64,000 nucleotides of DNA from Thalassospira alkalitolerans (GTDB taxonomy: Bacteria; Pseudomonadota; Alphaproteobacteria; Rhodospirillales; Thalassospiraceae): positions 1 through 64,000 of the forward strand of contig NZ_JFKB01000015.1 in assembly GCF_002115745.1 (NCBI RefSeq), read 5' to 3'. Shown piece after piece: positions 35,407 through 43,616 of the stretch (position 1 is the first letter of the stretch; the number at the start of each line of letters is the position of its first letter). A program made the position numbers and the translations under genes. Under the pieces are notes generated by a model. It was not told the DNA's origin, made no database searches, and worked only from the letters and a program-made list of their open reading frames with translations.

Positions 35407-35963
35407 CACAACCATCCCCGACGGTCGATATACTCATCCGTCATTTTCAGAAGTTTCTGCATATCCGCGCCATCGGCTTTCCATTTTTCGCGCTGGTCGG
35501 ATAATTCGCGCAGCCGCTTGTCCCAGCTTGGCACCAGCCAGTTTTCAAGCGCACGGCGAATACGCCCGGCCAGACGCGGGCTATGGCCATTGGTGGAAAC
35601 CGTGATCATCAGGTCACCGCGCTGAACCCGGGCGGGCGAGAAAAAATCGCAGTATTCCTTGACGTCTTCGACATTGGCAATCGTACCGACGGCCTTGGCC
35701 GTCGCGGCAAGCTCTGCTGCTTTGTCCACCGGCAAATCAACAATAAACATGATCGCCGCCGCGTTGACATCGGCGGAATTTGGCAGATAGCGGTGCAACC
35801 GGTCACCGGCCTGATCCACCAGTTCGGCAATCGGGTCTTCGGCATAAACGGTGACGTATTTCGCCCCATCACCGTCAAGCTGGCGCAATCGGTTGAGCGT
35901 CGCCCGACCGTTGCCAACCAACGCGACCGACAGGCGCGCAAGGTCCAGATTGATGGGAAACAT
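35406..35963 (-). CDS. Siroheme synthase N-terminal domain protein (precorrin-2 dehydrogenase)
   Basis: 185 residues equivalent to the N-terminal (CysG-B) half of siroheme synthase. Rossmann-like start PINLDLARLSVALVGNGRAT, then FIVDLPVDKAAELAATAKAVGTIANVED and the dimerisation region SPRLAGRIRRALENWL. It oxidises precorrin-2 and may ferrochelate to siroheme, the cofactor of sulfite reductase. The canonical GGG of the NAD site is GNG here. It forms an operon with cysH; the methyltransferase half must be elsewhere. Confidence 0.88.
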   Translation of the reverse strand: MFPINLDLARLSVALVGNGRATLNRLRQLDGDGAKYVTVYAEDPIAELVDQAGDRLHRYLPNSADVNAAAIMFIVDLPVDKAAELAATAKAVGTIANVEDVKEYCDFFSPARVQRGDLMITVSTNGHSPRLAGRIRRALENWLVPSWDKRLRELSDQREKWKADGADMQKLLKMTDEYIDRRGWL

Positions 35964-36226
35964 CGTCGATCCTCAAAATAAAGTTTCTGTTTGTTGACCA
36001 TGACTATGCGTGTGTATATCGGCAAATTCAATACATTTTTTATGTGTTTTATATTTATATAACACTATTATTTGCGTGTTTATAGTTCTGATCCATTCCC
36101 GGTGACGGACGTAAAACCAATACCGTGAAGCTTTTCCTGCACTTTTTAAAATTCCGGCCTATATTGAGCGCGCATTTTTATCATCAGCCCCATCACACCG
36201 ATCCACAGACAAAGAGTTCCCGCCCG
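35964..36226. promoter_or_regulatory. AT-rich divergent promoter region (cysG-N/ctaA)
   Basis: 263 bp; the segment 36020-36080 is strongly AT-rich and suits the promoter of the minus-strand sulfate-assimilation pair. No binding site was recognised. Confidence 0.4.
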
Positions 36227-37312
36227 ATGTCTTCGATGCCCGAAACCAGCCCCCTGTCATCCGCCCTTCCCGGCACCCCCGCCCCCGCCCCCGCCGCCCA
36301 TAAAAATGTGGCGATCTGGCTGTTTGGTTGTGCATTGATGGTGTTTATCATGGTGGTGATTGGCGGGCTGACGCGCTTGACCGAGTCGGGCTTATCGATT
36401 GTGGAATGGCGCCCGTTTACCGGCATTATCCCGCCATTGAACGCGGCCGACTGGACCGCGCTTTACAGCCAATACAGCCAATATCCCGAGTTCCAGAAAA
36501 TCAATGGATGGATGTCGGTCGAGGATTTCAAATCAATCTTCTGGCTGGAATTCATTCATCGGCTTTGGGGGCGTTTGATCGGAATTGTGTTCTTTATCCC
36601 GTTTGTCTTTTTCCTAGCCAAACGCAGCATTGATGGCGCGACCAAATGGAAACTTTGGGCATTGTTCATCCTTGGCGGTTTGCAGGGGTTGATGGGCTGG
36701 TACATGGTGATGAGCGGCCTTGTCGACCGCCCCGATGTCAGCCAATACCGCCTGACCGCGCATTTCGGGCTGGCGCTGTTGATTTTTATCGCACTTTTAT
36801 GGGTCGGGCTGAACCAATATGCCCCGCGCGGGGCCGCGACCCGCGCCTCCAAACGCGGCTGGATGCTTTTGGCGCTGATCGTCTTTACCGCGCTTTCGGG
36901 TGGTTTTGTTGCCGGGCTGGATGCCGGTTATGCCTATAACACCTTTCCGCTCATGGACGGGCAACTGATCCCCGATGGGCTTTATGTGTTTGACCCGACA
37001 TGGAAGGCGCCGTTTGAAGACCATATGACGGTGCAATGGGATCACCGCTGGCTGGCGAAACTGACCTTTGTCATGGTGCTTTTGTTCTGGTGGCGGGCCG
37101 GGAAATGGGGCCTGACGCCGCAACAACGCTTTGCCACCCATCTGGTGCTGGCAGCGGTTTGTTTGCAGGTCGCGCTTGGCATTTCAACGTTGCTGAGTGT
37201 GGTTTGGTTGCCGCTGGGTGTGGCGCATCAGGCGGGGGCGGTGGTGCTTGTCGGGACGATGACCTATGCGGTTTACAGATTGTCCGAGGGTCGGAGTGCT
37301 GGCGGGGTTTGA
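36227..37312 (+). CDS. ctaA: Heme A synthase
   Basis: About 361 residues from ATG 36227 (frame open to 36125, but the extra 34 residues are not family-like). COX15/CtaA type 2 with eight membrane helices. Key blocks are VVIGGLTRLTESGLSIVEWRPF, EFIHRLWGRLIG (heme-ligand His), RLTAHFGLAL, QWDHRWLAKL and GVAHQAGAVVL. It oxidises heme O to heme A for cytochrome c oxidase. An Ala/Pro-rich N-terminal tail precedes the first helix. Monocistronic. Confidence 0.94.
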   Translation: MSSMPETSPLSSALPGTPAPAPAAHKNVAIWLFGCALMVFIMVVIGGLTRLTESGLSIVEWRPFTGIIPPLNAADWTALYSQYSQYPEFQKINGWMSVEDFKSIFWLEFIHRLWGRLIGIVFFIPFVFFLAKRSIDGATKWKLWALFILGGLQGLMGWYMVMSGLVDRPDVSQYRLTAHFGLALLIFIALLWVGLNQYAPRGAATRASKRGWMLLALIVFTALSGGFVAGLDAGYAYNTFPLMDGQLIPDGLYVFDPTWKAPFEDHMTVQWDHRWLAKLTFVMVLLFWWRAGKWGLTPQQRFATHLVLAAVCLQVALGISTLLSVVWLPLGVAHQAGAVVLVGTMTYAVYRLSEGRSAGGV

Positions 37313-37347
37313 TGGCGGAACACCCGCGCCTTCAGAACCCGGCATCT

Positions 37348-37390
37348 GAAAAATAAATCGGTCCGCCTTTTGTGCCCTTTTTTTTGCTCC
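37348..37390. repeat. GTCCCC-type junction motif, copy 2 (degenerate)
   Basis: GAAAAATAAATCGGTCCGCC then TTTTGTGCCC and a nine-T run. Same architecture as 25292-25337 and 38229-38255. Confidence 0.5.
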
Positions 37391-37556
37391 GAGCGACAAT
37401 AGACATGAGAAGCCGATAGGCTGTAGCATTGACGCGGCATTATCATCATTGATCGACTGATCGACGGCATTATCGAAGCTGTTTTGTCGACGGTAGGGAC
37501 ATGGTTACACGCAAGAACTCGTAATTGGTTCGGTATTGCAAGATCAAGGTAATCAA

Positions 37557-38177
37557 ATGACGATAGAAACTTGGCTGGCCTTCACTATTGCCTACTTTGT
37601 GATCTCGGCAATACCTGGCCCCAGCGTGCTGATGGTGGTGAGCCAGTCGTTATCGAAGGGGCTTGGTCCTGCGATACTCTGTATCATCGGCGACATTGGT
37701 GGCGGTATTGCGGTTATGGTCCTATCGTACCTTGGTCTGGGAGCGATCCTAGCTACATCAACGGAATTGTTCCAAATCGTAAAATGGTGCGGTGTCGCAT
37801 ACATGGCATATCTGGGCTGGGCAAGTATTCGTGACGCCCGCAATCAAGGCGTGCCCATTGACGACGCCGTTGAAAAAACACCCCGCGCAAAGAGCCTCCG
37901 CGCCGGGTTCTTTACCGGTTTGCTAAACCCAAAGGCAATCATGTTTTACATGGCATTCTTGTCGCAATTCATCGACACGTCACAGCCGCACCTCTCGCAA
38001 TTCCTCATCCTGATGGTTTCAGCGTCTATGGTCGTTTTCAGCGTGTTGGGTATGTATGCGCTGTTGGCGACCAAGGTTCGTCGGCTCTTCCTGCAACCCT
38101 CCAGCAGAAAGATGATGGGGTATGTTGGTGGGGGAATGCTGCTTGGCGGAAGCGCCTGGATCGCTGTAACACGCTAA
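37557..38177 (+). CDS. LysE family translocator
   Basis: About 206 residues from ATG 37557. RhtB/LysE amino-acid exporter with six hydrophobic helices, the N-terminal signature AIPGPSVLMVVSQSLSKGLG and the middle GFFTGLLNPKAIMFYMAFLSQF. It exports amino acids or derivatives; the substrate is unknown. It is flanked on both sides by degenerate GTCCCC-type motifs (37348, 38229), suggesting the gene is part of the accessory segment. Confidence 0.88.
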   Translation: MTIETWLAFTIAYFVISAIPGPSVLMVVSQSLSKGLGPAILCIIGDIGGGIAVMVLSYLGLGAILATSTELFQIVKWCGVAYMAYLGWASIRDARNQGVPIDDAVEKTPRAKSLRAGFFTGLLNPKAIMFYMAFLSQFIDTSQPHLSQFLILMVSASMVVFSVLGMYALLATKVRRLFLQPSSRKMMGYVGGGMLLGGSAWIAVTR

Positions 38178-38228
38178 TATATTGCTCTCTTCAAATACTT
38201 GAATTCTTGGCAGGAATGATCCGTATCT

Positions 38229-38255
38229 AAAAAATAAATCTGTCTCTTTTTTATT
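38229..38255. repeat. GTCCCC-type junction motif, copy 3 (degenerate)
   Basis: AAAAAATAAATCTGTCTCTT followed by a T-run, just beyond the 3' end of the herA-like gene. Confidence 0.5.
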
Positions 38256-38270
38256 AAATCAAGCGAGAAC

Positions 38271-40346
38271 TTAAGAAGACCAGTTTTCAGCAATCTTATC
38301 AAAATCAATCCCAACTTGCCGCTTCTTTGTCCAAACATCCCAGAAGTCAGGATTTGAGGAATTTGGTCTTTGCTCTGCATCGATTGGCAAAACATCAAAG
38401 ACGGTCGGCAACTCGGTCGAAATTCCCAACAATATAGCCTTACGGGAGGGCAGACTTGGCAGTTCCTTTAGTAAAATAGCCGCGCTGTCAGGAGCCAAGC
38501 GGGATACTAGATCCTGATCTCTATCGTTAACAATTCTATGAAGAATGAACGAATTGCACTGTGCGATGACAGTCGGAGCAAGTTCGGCTGGTCTCTGGGA
38601 AGATAAAACTAGCCCCACACCAAACTTTCGCCCCTCCTTTGCAATTTTTTCAAAAACTTTTCTGCAACGTGCCATAGAAGCATTCTCCGTCACGTCGCCA
38701 TAACTTCGCTGTACAAAATTATGCGCTTCTTCAAGCACCAATACCGTTGGAAAGATGCTTCCCATATCTCTGCGATAGCGTTGTGCTGTTTCAAAGATCA
38801 AGCGAGACAGCACTGATACAATTGTTGTCAGAACGTCAGAGGGAACTAAGGATAGGTCTAATACAGTGATCCGCCCTTTACCGGCATCACCATTGCCGAA
38901 AAGCCCCTCCAACCACTCGGGAAAACTTCTGCGGCCTTCCTCAGGAGCAATAACTGTTGAAATCCGACTATCAGACAACAACGAACGAACCCGCAAATCC
39001 AGACCAGCCATATTCTGCGAAAAATTACCGGGCATAACACTAGCCAAGTAATTAATCATGTCAGGCAGTGCGCCTAGATCGAAGTAAGAAGGCATATCCT
39101 CCGATGCGCCGGACACAATCGCAGCCCGCGGCAATCGATCCAAAATGCTTCCTAGCGCCTCAAGTATTCTGGCAATCTGAAGGTCATGGAACACTTGAGG
39201 GTACCCTTGCTGGTTCGTGCATTCTTGAATCACGGCCGCTATAACATCCACCCCAGACTGGATATCGGCTGAAAGTGCAAGATTCCCCATCCCTAAAACT
39301 ATTTGTGCGCCATCTAGCTGGTCTCGTATTCCCTCCAAATTCCTCCGCAAAGTTATAAATTGAGGAAAATTTCCTAATGCCTGTACACCGGCAGCTCTAC
39401 AGCTCCGCAGATAATCACAAAATGCTGATAGTGAACTTGCGAGCAGCAATTGACCATCTTCATCACCACCTTCCAACGCTGCCATCCCAGCAGAACGAAG
39501 ATGTCTCAGTGCATTCATGAGTACAGGGCGCTGAGTTCCGGGTGCAGCATTAAGTATACTAGCCCACTCTTCACCATTCCAAAACCATGCGGGAACAGTC
39601 AAATCTGACTCATTGTTGTGAACATCTGGCTCCACGCTAAAGACCTTCACATCAACTTTGTCTGCCAGATCGTTAAAGCAACTGCGGTACTCGCCGTTCG
39701 GATCAAGGACTATGAAACGCGCTTGAACTGATTCCCCCGCTCCAATCTGCATCTTCGCTGCCTCTATTGACCAGCGTATCAATCCAGATACCGTGCAAGA
39801 TTTGCCACTTCCAGTGTTTCCAAATACTCCCAAATGACGCCCAAACAACTTATCTGGATCCACGGTAACCGGAGCCCCAGATGCGATGGGGGACAAGCCA
39901 ATTTTGACCCGCTTGTCATCGCCTGACGCTTCAACAATTGCTTTAAGCTGATCTAAAGTCGGCAGTATTACAGTGTCCCCAACAGTTGGAAATGAATCAA
40001 CGCCTCTCAACAAGCGATATTCACCTGTCCCACTTTTCATCGACAACTCGATGGTTCCGATGGGGGTCGCATATAACCTCCGGCGAGATGAGGGAAGCGG
40101 CACCTCCCCAGCGTTGCTTGCAGAGGGTAATTCCGGCTCCATATTCATCCGCGAAATTACCGCAACAACTGTCCCTCCCTCGTTCGGCACAAGGATAAAA
40201 CCATTCACTCGAGGGAAAGCCTGAGGCTGGCTGGTGTTGAAAGCAATATCTTGAGGAGTATTCCTCTCCAACAGAACTTTTATTTCAACAGATGAACTCG
40301 CTTCAACCGTCCCAACATGAAGCCCTGCAGCATAGGAAAGCATCAC
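38271..40346 (-). CDS. HerA-like ATPase of SIR2-HerA defence system
   Basis: 691 residues. An N-terminal HAS-barrel-like beta domain (about 1-160) precedes a FtsK/HerA-type ATPase. Walker A is GNTGSGKS (176-183), Walker B VLVLEEAHNF (about 535-545), and the sensor region SSQRPAELAPTVIAQCNSF (about 578). The conserved Arg-rich end IVNDRDQDLVSRLAP is also present. It overlaps the SIR2 gene by 4 bp. In SIR2-HerA (Nezha) systems the ATPase hexamer assembles with a SIR2 ring and supports antiphage activity. Lower GC than the backbone. Confidence 0.9.
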   Translation of the reverse strand: MMLSYAAGLHVGTVEASSSVEIKVLLERNTPQDIAFNTSQPQAFPRVNGFILVPNEGGTVVAVISRMNMEPELPSASNAGEVPLPSSRRRLYATPIGTIELSMKSGTGEYRLLRGVDSFPTVGDTVILPTLDQLKAIVEASGDDKRVKIGLSPIASGAPVTVDPDKLFGRHLGVFGNTGSGKSCTVSGLIRWSIEAAKMQIGAGESVQARFIVLDPNGEYRSCFNDLADKVDVKVFSVEPDVHNNESDLTVPAWFWNGEEWASILNAAPGTQRPVLMNALRHLRSAGMAALEGGDEDGQLLLASSLSAFCDYLRSCRAAGVQALGNFPQFITLRRNLEGIRDQLDGAQIVLGMGNLALSADIQSGVDVIAAVIQECTNQQGYPQVFHDLQIARILEALGSILDRLPRAAIVSGASEDMPSYFDLGALPDMINYLASVMPGNFSQNMAGLDLRVRSLLSDSRISTVIAPEEGRRSFPEWLEGLFGNGDAGKGRITVLDLSLVPSDVLTTIVSVLSRLIFETAQRYRRDMGSIFPTVLVLEEAHNFVQRSYGDVTENASMARCRKVFEKIAKEGRKFGVGLVLSSQRPAELAPTVIAQCNSFILHRIVNDRDQDLVSRLAPDSAAILLKELPSLPSRKAILLGISTELPTVFDVLPIDAEQRPNSSNPDFWDVWTKKRQVGIDFDKIAENWSS

Positions 40347-41596
40347 TCCGTTCCCCCGGTGACTTGCTCCGGTTCAATTTTCTTTCTTCCTTCAAGCAAT
40401 TTTGTTTGCCGCTCGAAAATTAAATCGATCGACGGCTTAGGAAGAAAAAAATCAACCAGATTAGTCAATCCTGCTAAATCAGGACCTATGAGTTTAGTAA
40501 TTTGGGAAATACGTCCACAACGCTCAATAAACTCTGGTATTCTACCATCTGCATCATTGAACGATATAATCACCAGATGAGTAGAAGGCAAAGACAGCAT
40601 GTCACGTAAAATTCGATTTAGATGATCATCGCCAAACCCATAACCATATGTGACCAATGCTGCATTGGGCCTACAAATAGCTGCGGAGAAATCTCGAACC
40701 ATTTCCGCGTAGGGATAAAATGCCGTTTCTATATCTTTCGCTGCGTTTGGGAATACCATCAGGTTTCTGGAATCTTCAGGGGACATATTCCCCCTCCCAC
40801 CCACCGGGATGAAACGGCGTACAATTTCGTTGTTTTCAGCCCACCAGTCCAGTGAACCATGTAACTTTGAGAACCTTACAACCCCTTCAAGAGGCCGTGC
40901 TTCAAAACGATTCCCCGGCTGTGAATAATGAATATCAACATCAAATCTGGATGCTCTAAACCTCGGCTCCAACGCACCAACAAATCTGTCTATAGACCGA
41001 GCGCCAATCAAATCGAAACCGTACTCGATTAACCTGTCATAATTAGTAGTAAATACATGCAACCGATCTCGAGTGGCGTTTCTACTTGAGAAACTTAGCA
41101 AAAAGCTGCCTAACACACGCTGCACCTGCAACCTTCTTATGGGGTCTTCGCATCCCACGATAGAGCTTTCCATCTCTATAATTTCGTTTGCTAACTTGCT
41201 CAGAGAATTATTTATTTCCTTCTCTAATGCTCCAACTGAGCTAGGGTCGAGAACCTCTAGACCAGCGAGCAAAGCAAATGCCGAGCGAAATTGATCTTCA
41301 ATATTTCCCTTACCACGCCCCATCTTTTTTGCAGCGATATCAGCATGCTCATTGACCTGTTCATTATATGTCGCAGATATGACCGCACGCTCCATTGAGG
41401 CGCTTTTTGCTCCTGCAAGGTTTGCTAAACCCATACTAAAGCCACTACCAACCAATAAATTCAAATGCTCGGCTTGAAAAATAGCGGACAACCAAGGCTC
41501 AATACGCTTACGGTGAGCATCGATAGTTGCTGAACCTTCATCTAAATCGTCAGCCTCATATTCGACATTCTCAACGCGGTATGTGTTTTTCGCCAT
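40343..41596 (-). CDS. SIR2-domain NADase effector of SIR2-HerA system
   Basis: 417 residues. NAD-binding motif LLVGSGFSMG (GxGxS, residues 47-56), the catalytic Asn region FTTNYDRLIEYG (N185), KLHGSLDW with catalytic His (H246), and GYGFGDDH (318-325). These are complete active-site features of defence SIR2 proteins, which deplete NAD+ on phage infection, so the enzyme appears intact. It is the first gene of the two-gene operon. Foreign composition and motif-bounded location fit horizontal acquisition. Confidence 0.9.
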   Translation of the reverse strand: MAKNTYRVENVEYEADDLDEGSATIDAHRKRIEPWLSAIFQAEHLNLLVGSGFSMGLANLAGAKSASMERAVISATYNEQVNEHADIAAKKMGRGKGNIEDQFRSAFALLAGLEVLDPSSVGALEKEINNSLSKLANEIIEMESSIVGCEDPIRRLQVQRVLGSFLLSFSSRNATRDRLHVFTTNYDRLIEYGFDLIGARSIDRFVGALEPRFRASRFDVDIHYSQPGNRFEARPLEGVVRFSKLHGSLDWWAENNEIVRRFIPVGGRGNMSPEDSRNLMVFPNAAKDIETAFYPYAEMVRDFSAAICRPNAALVTYGYGFGDDHLNRILRDMLSLPSTHLVIISFNDADGRIPEFIERCGRISQITKLIGPDLAGLTNLVDFFLPKPSIDLIFERQTKLLEGRKKIEPEQVTGGTE

Positions 41597-41838
41597 CGCC
41601 CGCCCCCACTACAACTCATACTAGCTCATGATTATAACCAGCGTGCGCTATGCAACTTTTATTTTCAACCTGCAAATCCCATAACGTGAGATGAAATGAA
41701 ATTTGATCCACAAAAAGATATTCTCAGCATCAGAAATACTCCGAACGTAAAAAGCGTTACCATGCCCGTCGTAAAACATTCGCAGATGTCGTATTGCGGC
41801 AAAAAATAAGCTCATCCGTCGTAATTCAATCGCAAGCG

Positions 41839-41927
41839 CAATAAAAAGGGATTTCCAAACACCCTCACCCCTCTTCGCGGTGAACTGCCTTTTTGATGCG
41901 GCGCATGGAAAGCCAGATGGCAGCAAG
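41839..41927. repeat. Direct repeat of DUF3422 gene 3' end, copy A
   Basis: 89 bp aligning without gaps to 43528-43616 with about 11 mismatches by eye; the last 38 bp are identical. Confidence 0.85.
41865..41927 (-). pseudogene. C-terminal fragment of a second DUF3422 allele
   Basis: Twenty codons plus stop reading LAAIWLSMRRIKKAVHREEG. This corresponds to the end of the intact DUF3422 protein (LAAIWLSMRRIKNALHRDEG) but with amino-acid differences. It is therefore a diverged allele rather than a fresh duplication. Confidence 0.75.
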
Positions 41928-41955
41928 TAAAAACGGGGACAGATTTAATTAATTA
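41928..41955. repeat. GGGGACAGATTT junction motif, copy 4
   Basis: TAAAAACGGGGACAGATTTA followed by ATTAATTA. It reads in the opposite orientation to copies 1-3 and abuts the DUF3422 fragment exactly. Confidence 0.65.
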
Positions 41956-41956
41956 A

Positions 41957-42211
41957 TTCACCAAGTTCGGCGCGATTGATGGCACGGTGATTGATGTGTC
42001 GCCAGATGCTGTGGTGGATGAAAAACCAGGGCCTGTTTACTTGGAGAAGGTCGAACTGGCTCAGCAATATTTGACGGTGCACGGGCGTGAAGCGCCGCTG
42101 CAACCGGGTATGACGGTTACGGCAAACATCCGAACGGGTGAGCGTCGTTTGTTGGAATATGTCCTCGGGCCGATGTTGCGGTATCGGGATGAGAGTTTGA
42201 GGGAGAGATAA
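41957..42211 (+). pseudogene. C-terminal fragment of HlyD-family secretion adaptor
   Basis: About 84 codons beginning FTKFGAIDGTVIDVSPDAV and ending RLLEYVLGPMLRYRDESLRER, the unmistakable C-terminus of type I secretion membrane-fusion proteins. The frame is closed by TAA immediately upstream (41954), where the repeat motif begins, so the N-terminal three quarters are missing. It implies that a type I secretion locus was cut at this junction. GTG 41987 could start a short peptide but no function is expected. Confidence 0.85.
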
Positions 42212-42213
42212 TT

Positions 42214-43173
42214 ATGTCAGTGCCTTTTCACAATAAGTTTGTCGTGAGTGTGCTTTTAACCGTGTTTATTGGAATTGGATTATTGACCATTTCTCTAGAT
42301 TCATATGCTCAAGATTGTAGCTCACTCAAGGACTCAACCTTCACGGAAAAGGTTGATTTTAATAATGTTCCAAAGATGTATGAGTGTGCTTTGGGTGGAG
42401 ATGATTATCTTAAGTCTTATCTGCAAGGACTGTTTTTCTCTGGATTAATAGATTTTACTGATGATCAGATTGATTTATTAAGATCTCCTGTTGAGGATGA
42501 TGATTACTCTCTTTTAAAGTCTTATTTTATTAATGCATCTAGGCCAAGGGGGGACGGGGATAAGGAAGATTCTATCGAGTTTCTTATTCAATCTGCGAAG
42601 CTTGGAAATCCATATGCCGGTTATCTTGCTTCAGCGAGATATATATATGAAGATGGACATCTGGCGGATGCTATATCTCATTTTTCTTATAATTATAGTC
42701 ATAGATATGGAATGTTCTTTTTTTCTATGAGGAGAATGATTAAAAATGGGTGCTATGATTTAAGCAGACTTCAGAAAGATTCTGTAAAAAAAGGATTCTA
42801 TTATGATCCTCATTTTTTGAATTTTATTTTTTATTTCAGAAATAGTGGATGCATAATTAATGATTTTGATATGAGTATAGGGAATTATTTTTATCTTCCT
42901 ATAAATGATTACATTAAAGCAAATGAATATTCCAATGAATTTGAATTATTAAAAATTACTGATTGGATTAGAGAACATAAGAGCTTAGATAAAGAAAGCC
43001 CTTTGATGTTTTGCGATAATCACAATGATAGCGTTTGTAGTGTTTATGCTTTCTATGATGACTTTTACTGTAAGTCTATTATTACTGTTCGTGAGAGGGA
43101 TGTTTTTTTATCTCCAGAGTATAAAAAGTGTCGGGAAATATTTCTAATACAGCATAAGCCAATTCAGGAGTGA
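42214..43173 (+). CDS. Secreted AT-rich orphan protein, function unknown
   Basis: 319 residues, starting 2 bp after the HlyD fragment stop. N-terminal Sec signal (hydrophobic VVSVLLTVFIGIGLLTISL, cleavage near SYAQDC). The mature part has about eight cysteines and a Sel1/TPR-like stretch (EFLIQSAKLGNPYAGYLASARYIYEDGHLADAI). GC content is far below that of all neighbours. The original position downstream of hlyD suggests a role linked to a type I secreted product, for example an immunity or accessory protein, but no family was recognised. Confidence 0.7.
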   Translation: MSVPFHNKFVVSVLLTVFIGIGLLTISLDSYAQDCSSLKDSTFTEKVDFNNVPKMYECALGGDDYLKSYLQGLFFSGLIDFTDDQIDLLRSPVEDDDYSLLKSYFINASRPRGDGDKEDSIEFLIQSAKLGNPYAGYLASARYIYEDGHLADAISHFSYNYSHRYGMFFFSMRRMIKNGCYDLSRLQKDSVKKGFYYDPHFLNFIFYFRNSGCIINDFDMSIGNYFYLPINDYIKANEYSNEFELLKITDWIREHKSLDKESPLMFCDNHNDSVCSVYAFYDDFYCKSIITVRERDVFLSPEYKKCREIFLIQHKPIQE

Positions 43174-43178
43174 ATAAC

Positions 43179-43358
43179 ATGAGCTCAGATAATTCGGATA
43201 AAATTGATAGTACGGTTACTGGCTCTATTAAAACAGCAAATGGCGCGGTTAATATGTTTGGAGCTATCCAGGACATATTGGACGAGATTTCAAAAACGGG
43301 GACAGATTTAGATTTCAAAAACGGGGACACAAAAACGGGGACAGATTTAATTAATTAG
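43179..43358 (+). pseudogene. Truncated ORF cut by the junction motif
   Basis: 59 codons. The first ~37 (MSSDNSDKIDSTVTGSIKTA, then NGAVNMFGAIQDILDEIS) look like a genuine N-terminus. The remainder (KTGTDLDFKNGDTKTGTDL) is a translation of the repeated GGGGACAGATTT motif, so the natural 3' part is lost. It starts 5 bp after the preceding gene. It could be the N-terminus of a secreted effector; not recognised. Confidence 0.55.
43292..43357. repeat. GGGGACAGATTT junction motif, triplicated copy 5
   Basis: Three AAAAACGGGGAC units in 66 bp, the last one being followed by AGATTTAATTAATTA exactly as at 41928-41955. Confidence 0.7.
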
Positions 43359-43463
43359 CATTCAGCTTATGCTTGCCGCACGGGGGCATCTGAGAACGGA
43401 GATTGTGGAGTTTGCGGTCCGATGCAGTCTGCGCGCGGCTTTGCCGTGCTCGACCTTCGAGCT

Positions 43464-43490
43464 AAAATGTGCCACTGGCACATTTTCTTA
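43464..43490. terminator. Palindromic hairpin downstream of DUF3422
   Basis: Perfect stem AAAATGTGCC (43464-43473)/GGCACATTTT (43477-43486) with a 3-nt loop. On the minus strand it lies beyond the DUF3422 stop and may terminate that gene. Confidence 0.5.
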
Positions 43491-43527
43491 ACGCTCTCAG
43501 CCTTCAAGTTATGAGCCTGACGGACAT

Positions 43528-43616
43528 CAAGAAAAAGAGTTCTCCAAACACCCTTACCCCTCGTCGCGATGCAGCGCATTTTTGATGCGGCGCATGGAAA
43601 GCCAGATGGCAGCAAG
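43528..43616. repeat. Direct repeat of DUF3422 gene 3' end, copy B
   Basis: Native copy, spanning the stop codon and last codons of the intact DUF3422 gene; partner of 41839-41927. Confidence 0.85.

Larger units (their letters stand above)
41597..41956. other. Junction region upstream of the SIR2 gene
   Basis: 360 bp with the SIR2-HerA promoter at the left, no supported gene in the middle, a partial copy of the DUF3422 gene end (41839-41927) and a GGGGACAGATTT motif (41928-41955). Confidence 0.55.

Noticed and set aside
41648-41926. 92-codon minus-strand frame upstream of the SIR2 gene
   Set aside because: It is a wrong-frame reading through the duplicated DUF3422 end and AT-rich spacer; the real-frame remnant is annotated instead.
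41957-43358. Intact type I secretion locus
   Set aside because: Only the last ~84 codons of hlyD remain; no ABC exporter or TolC gene is present.
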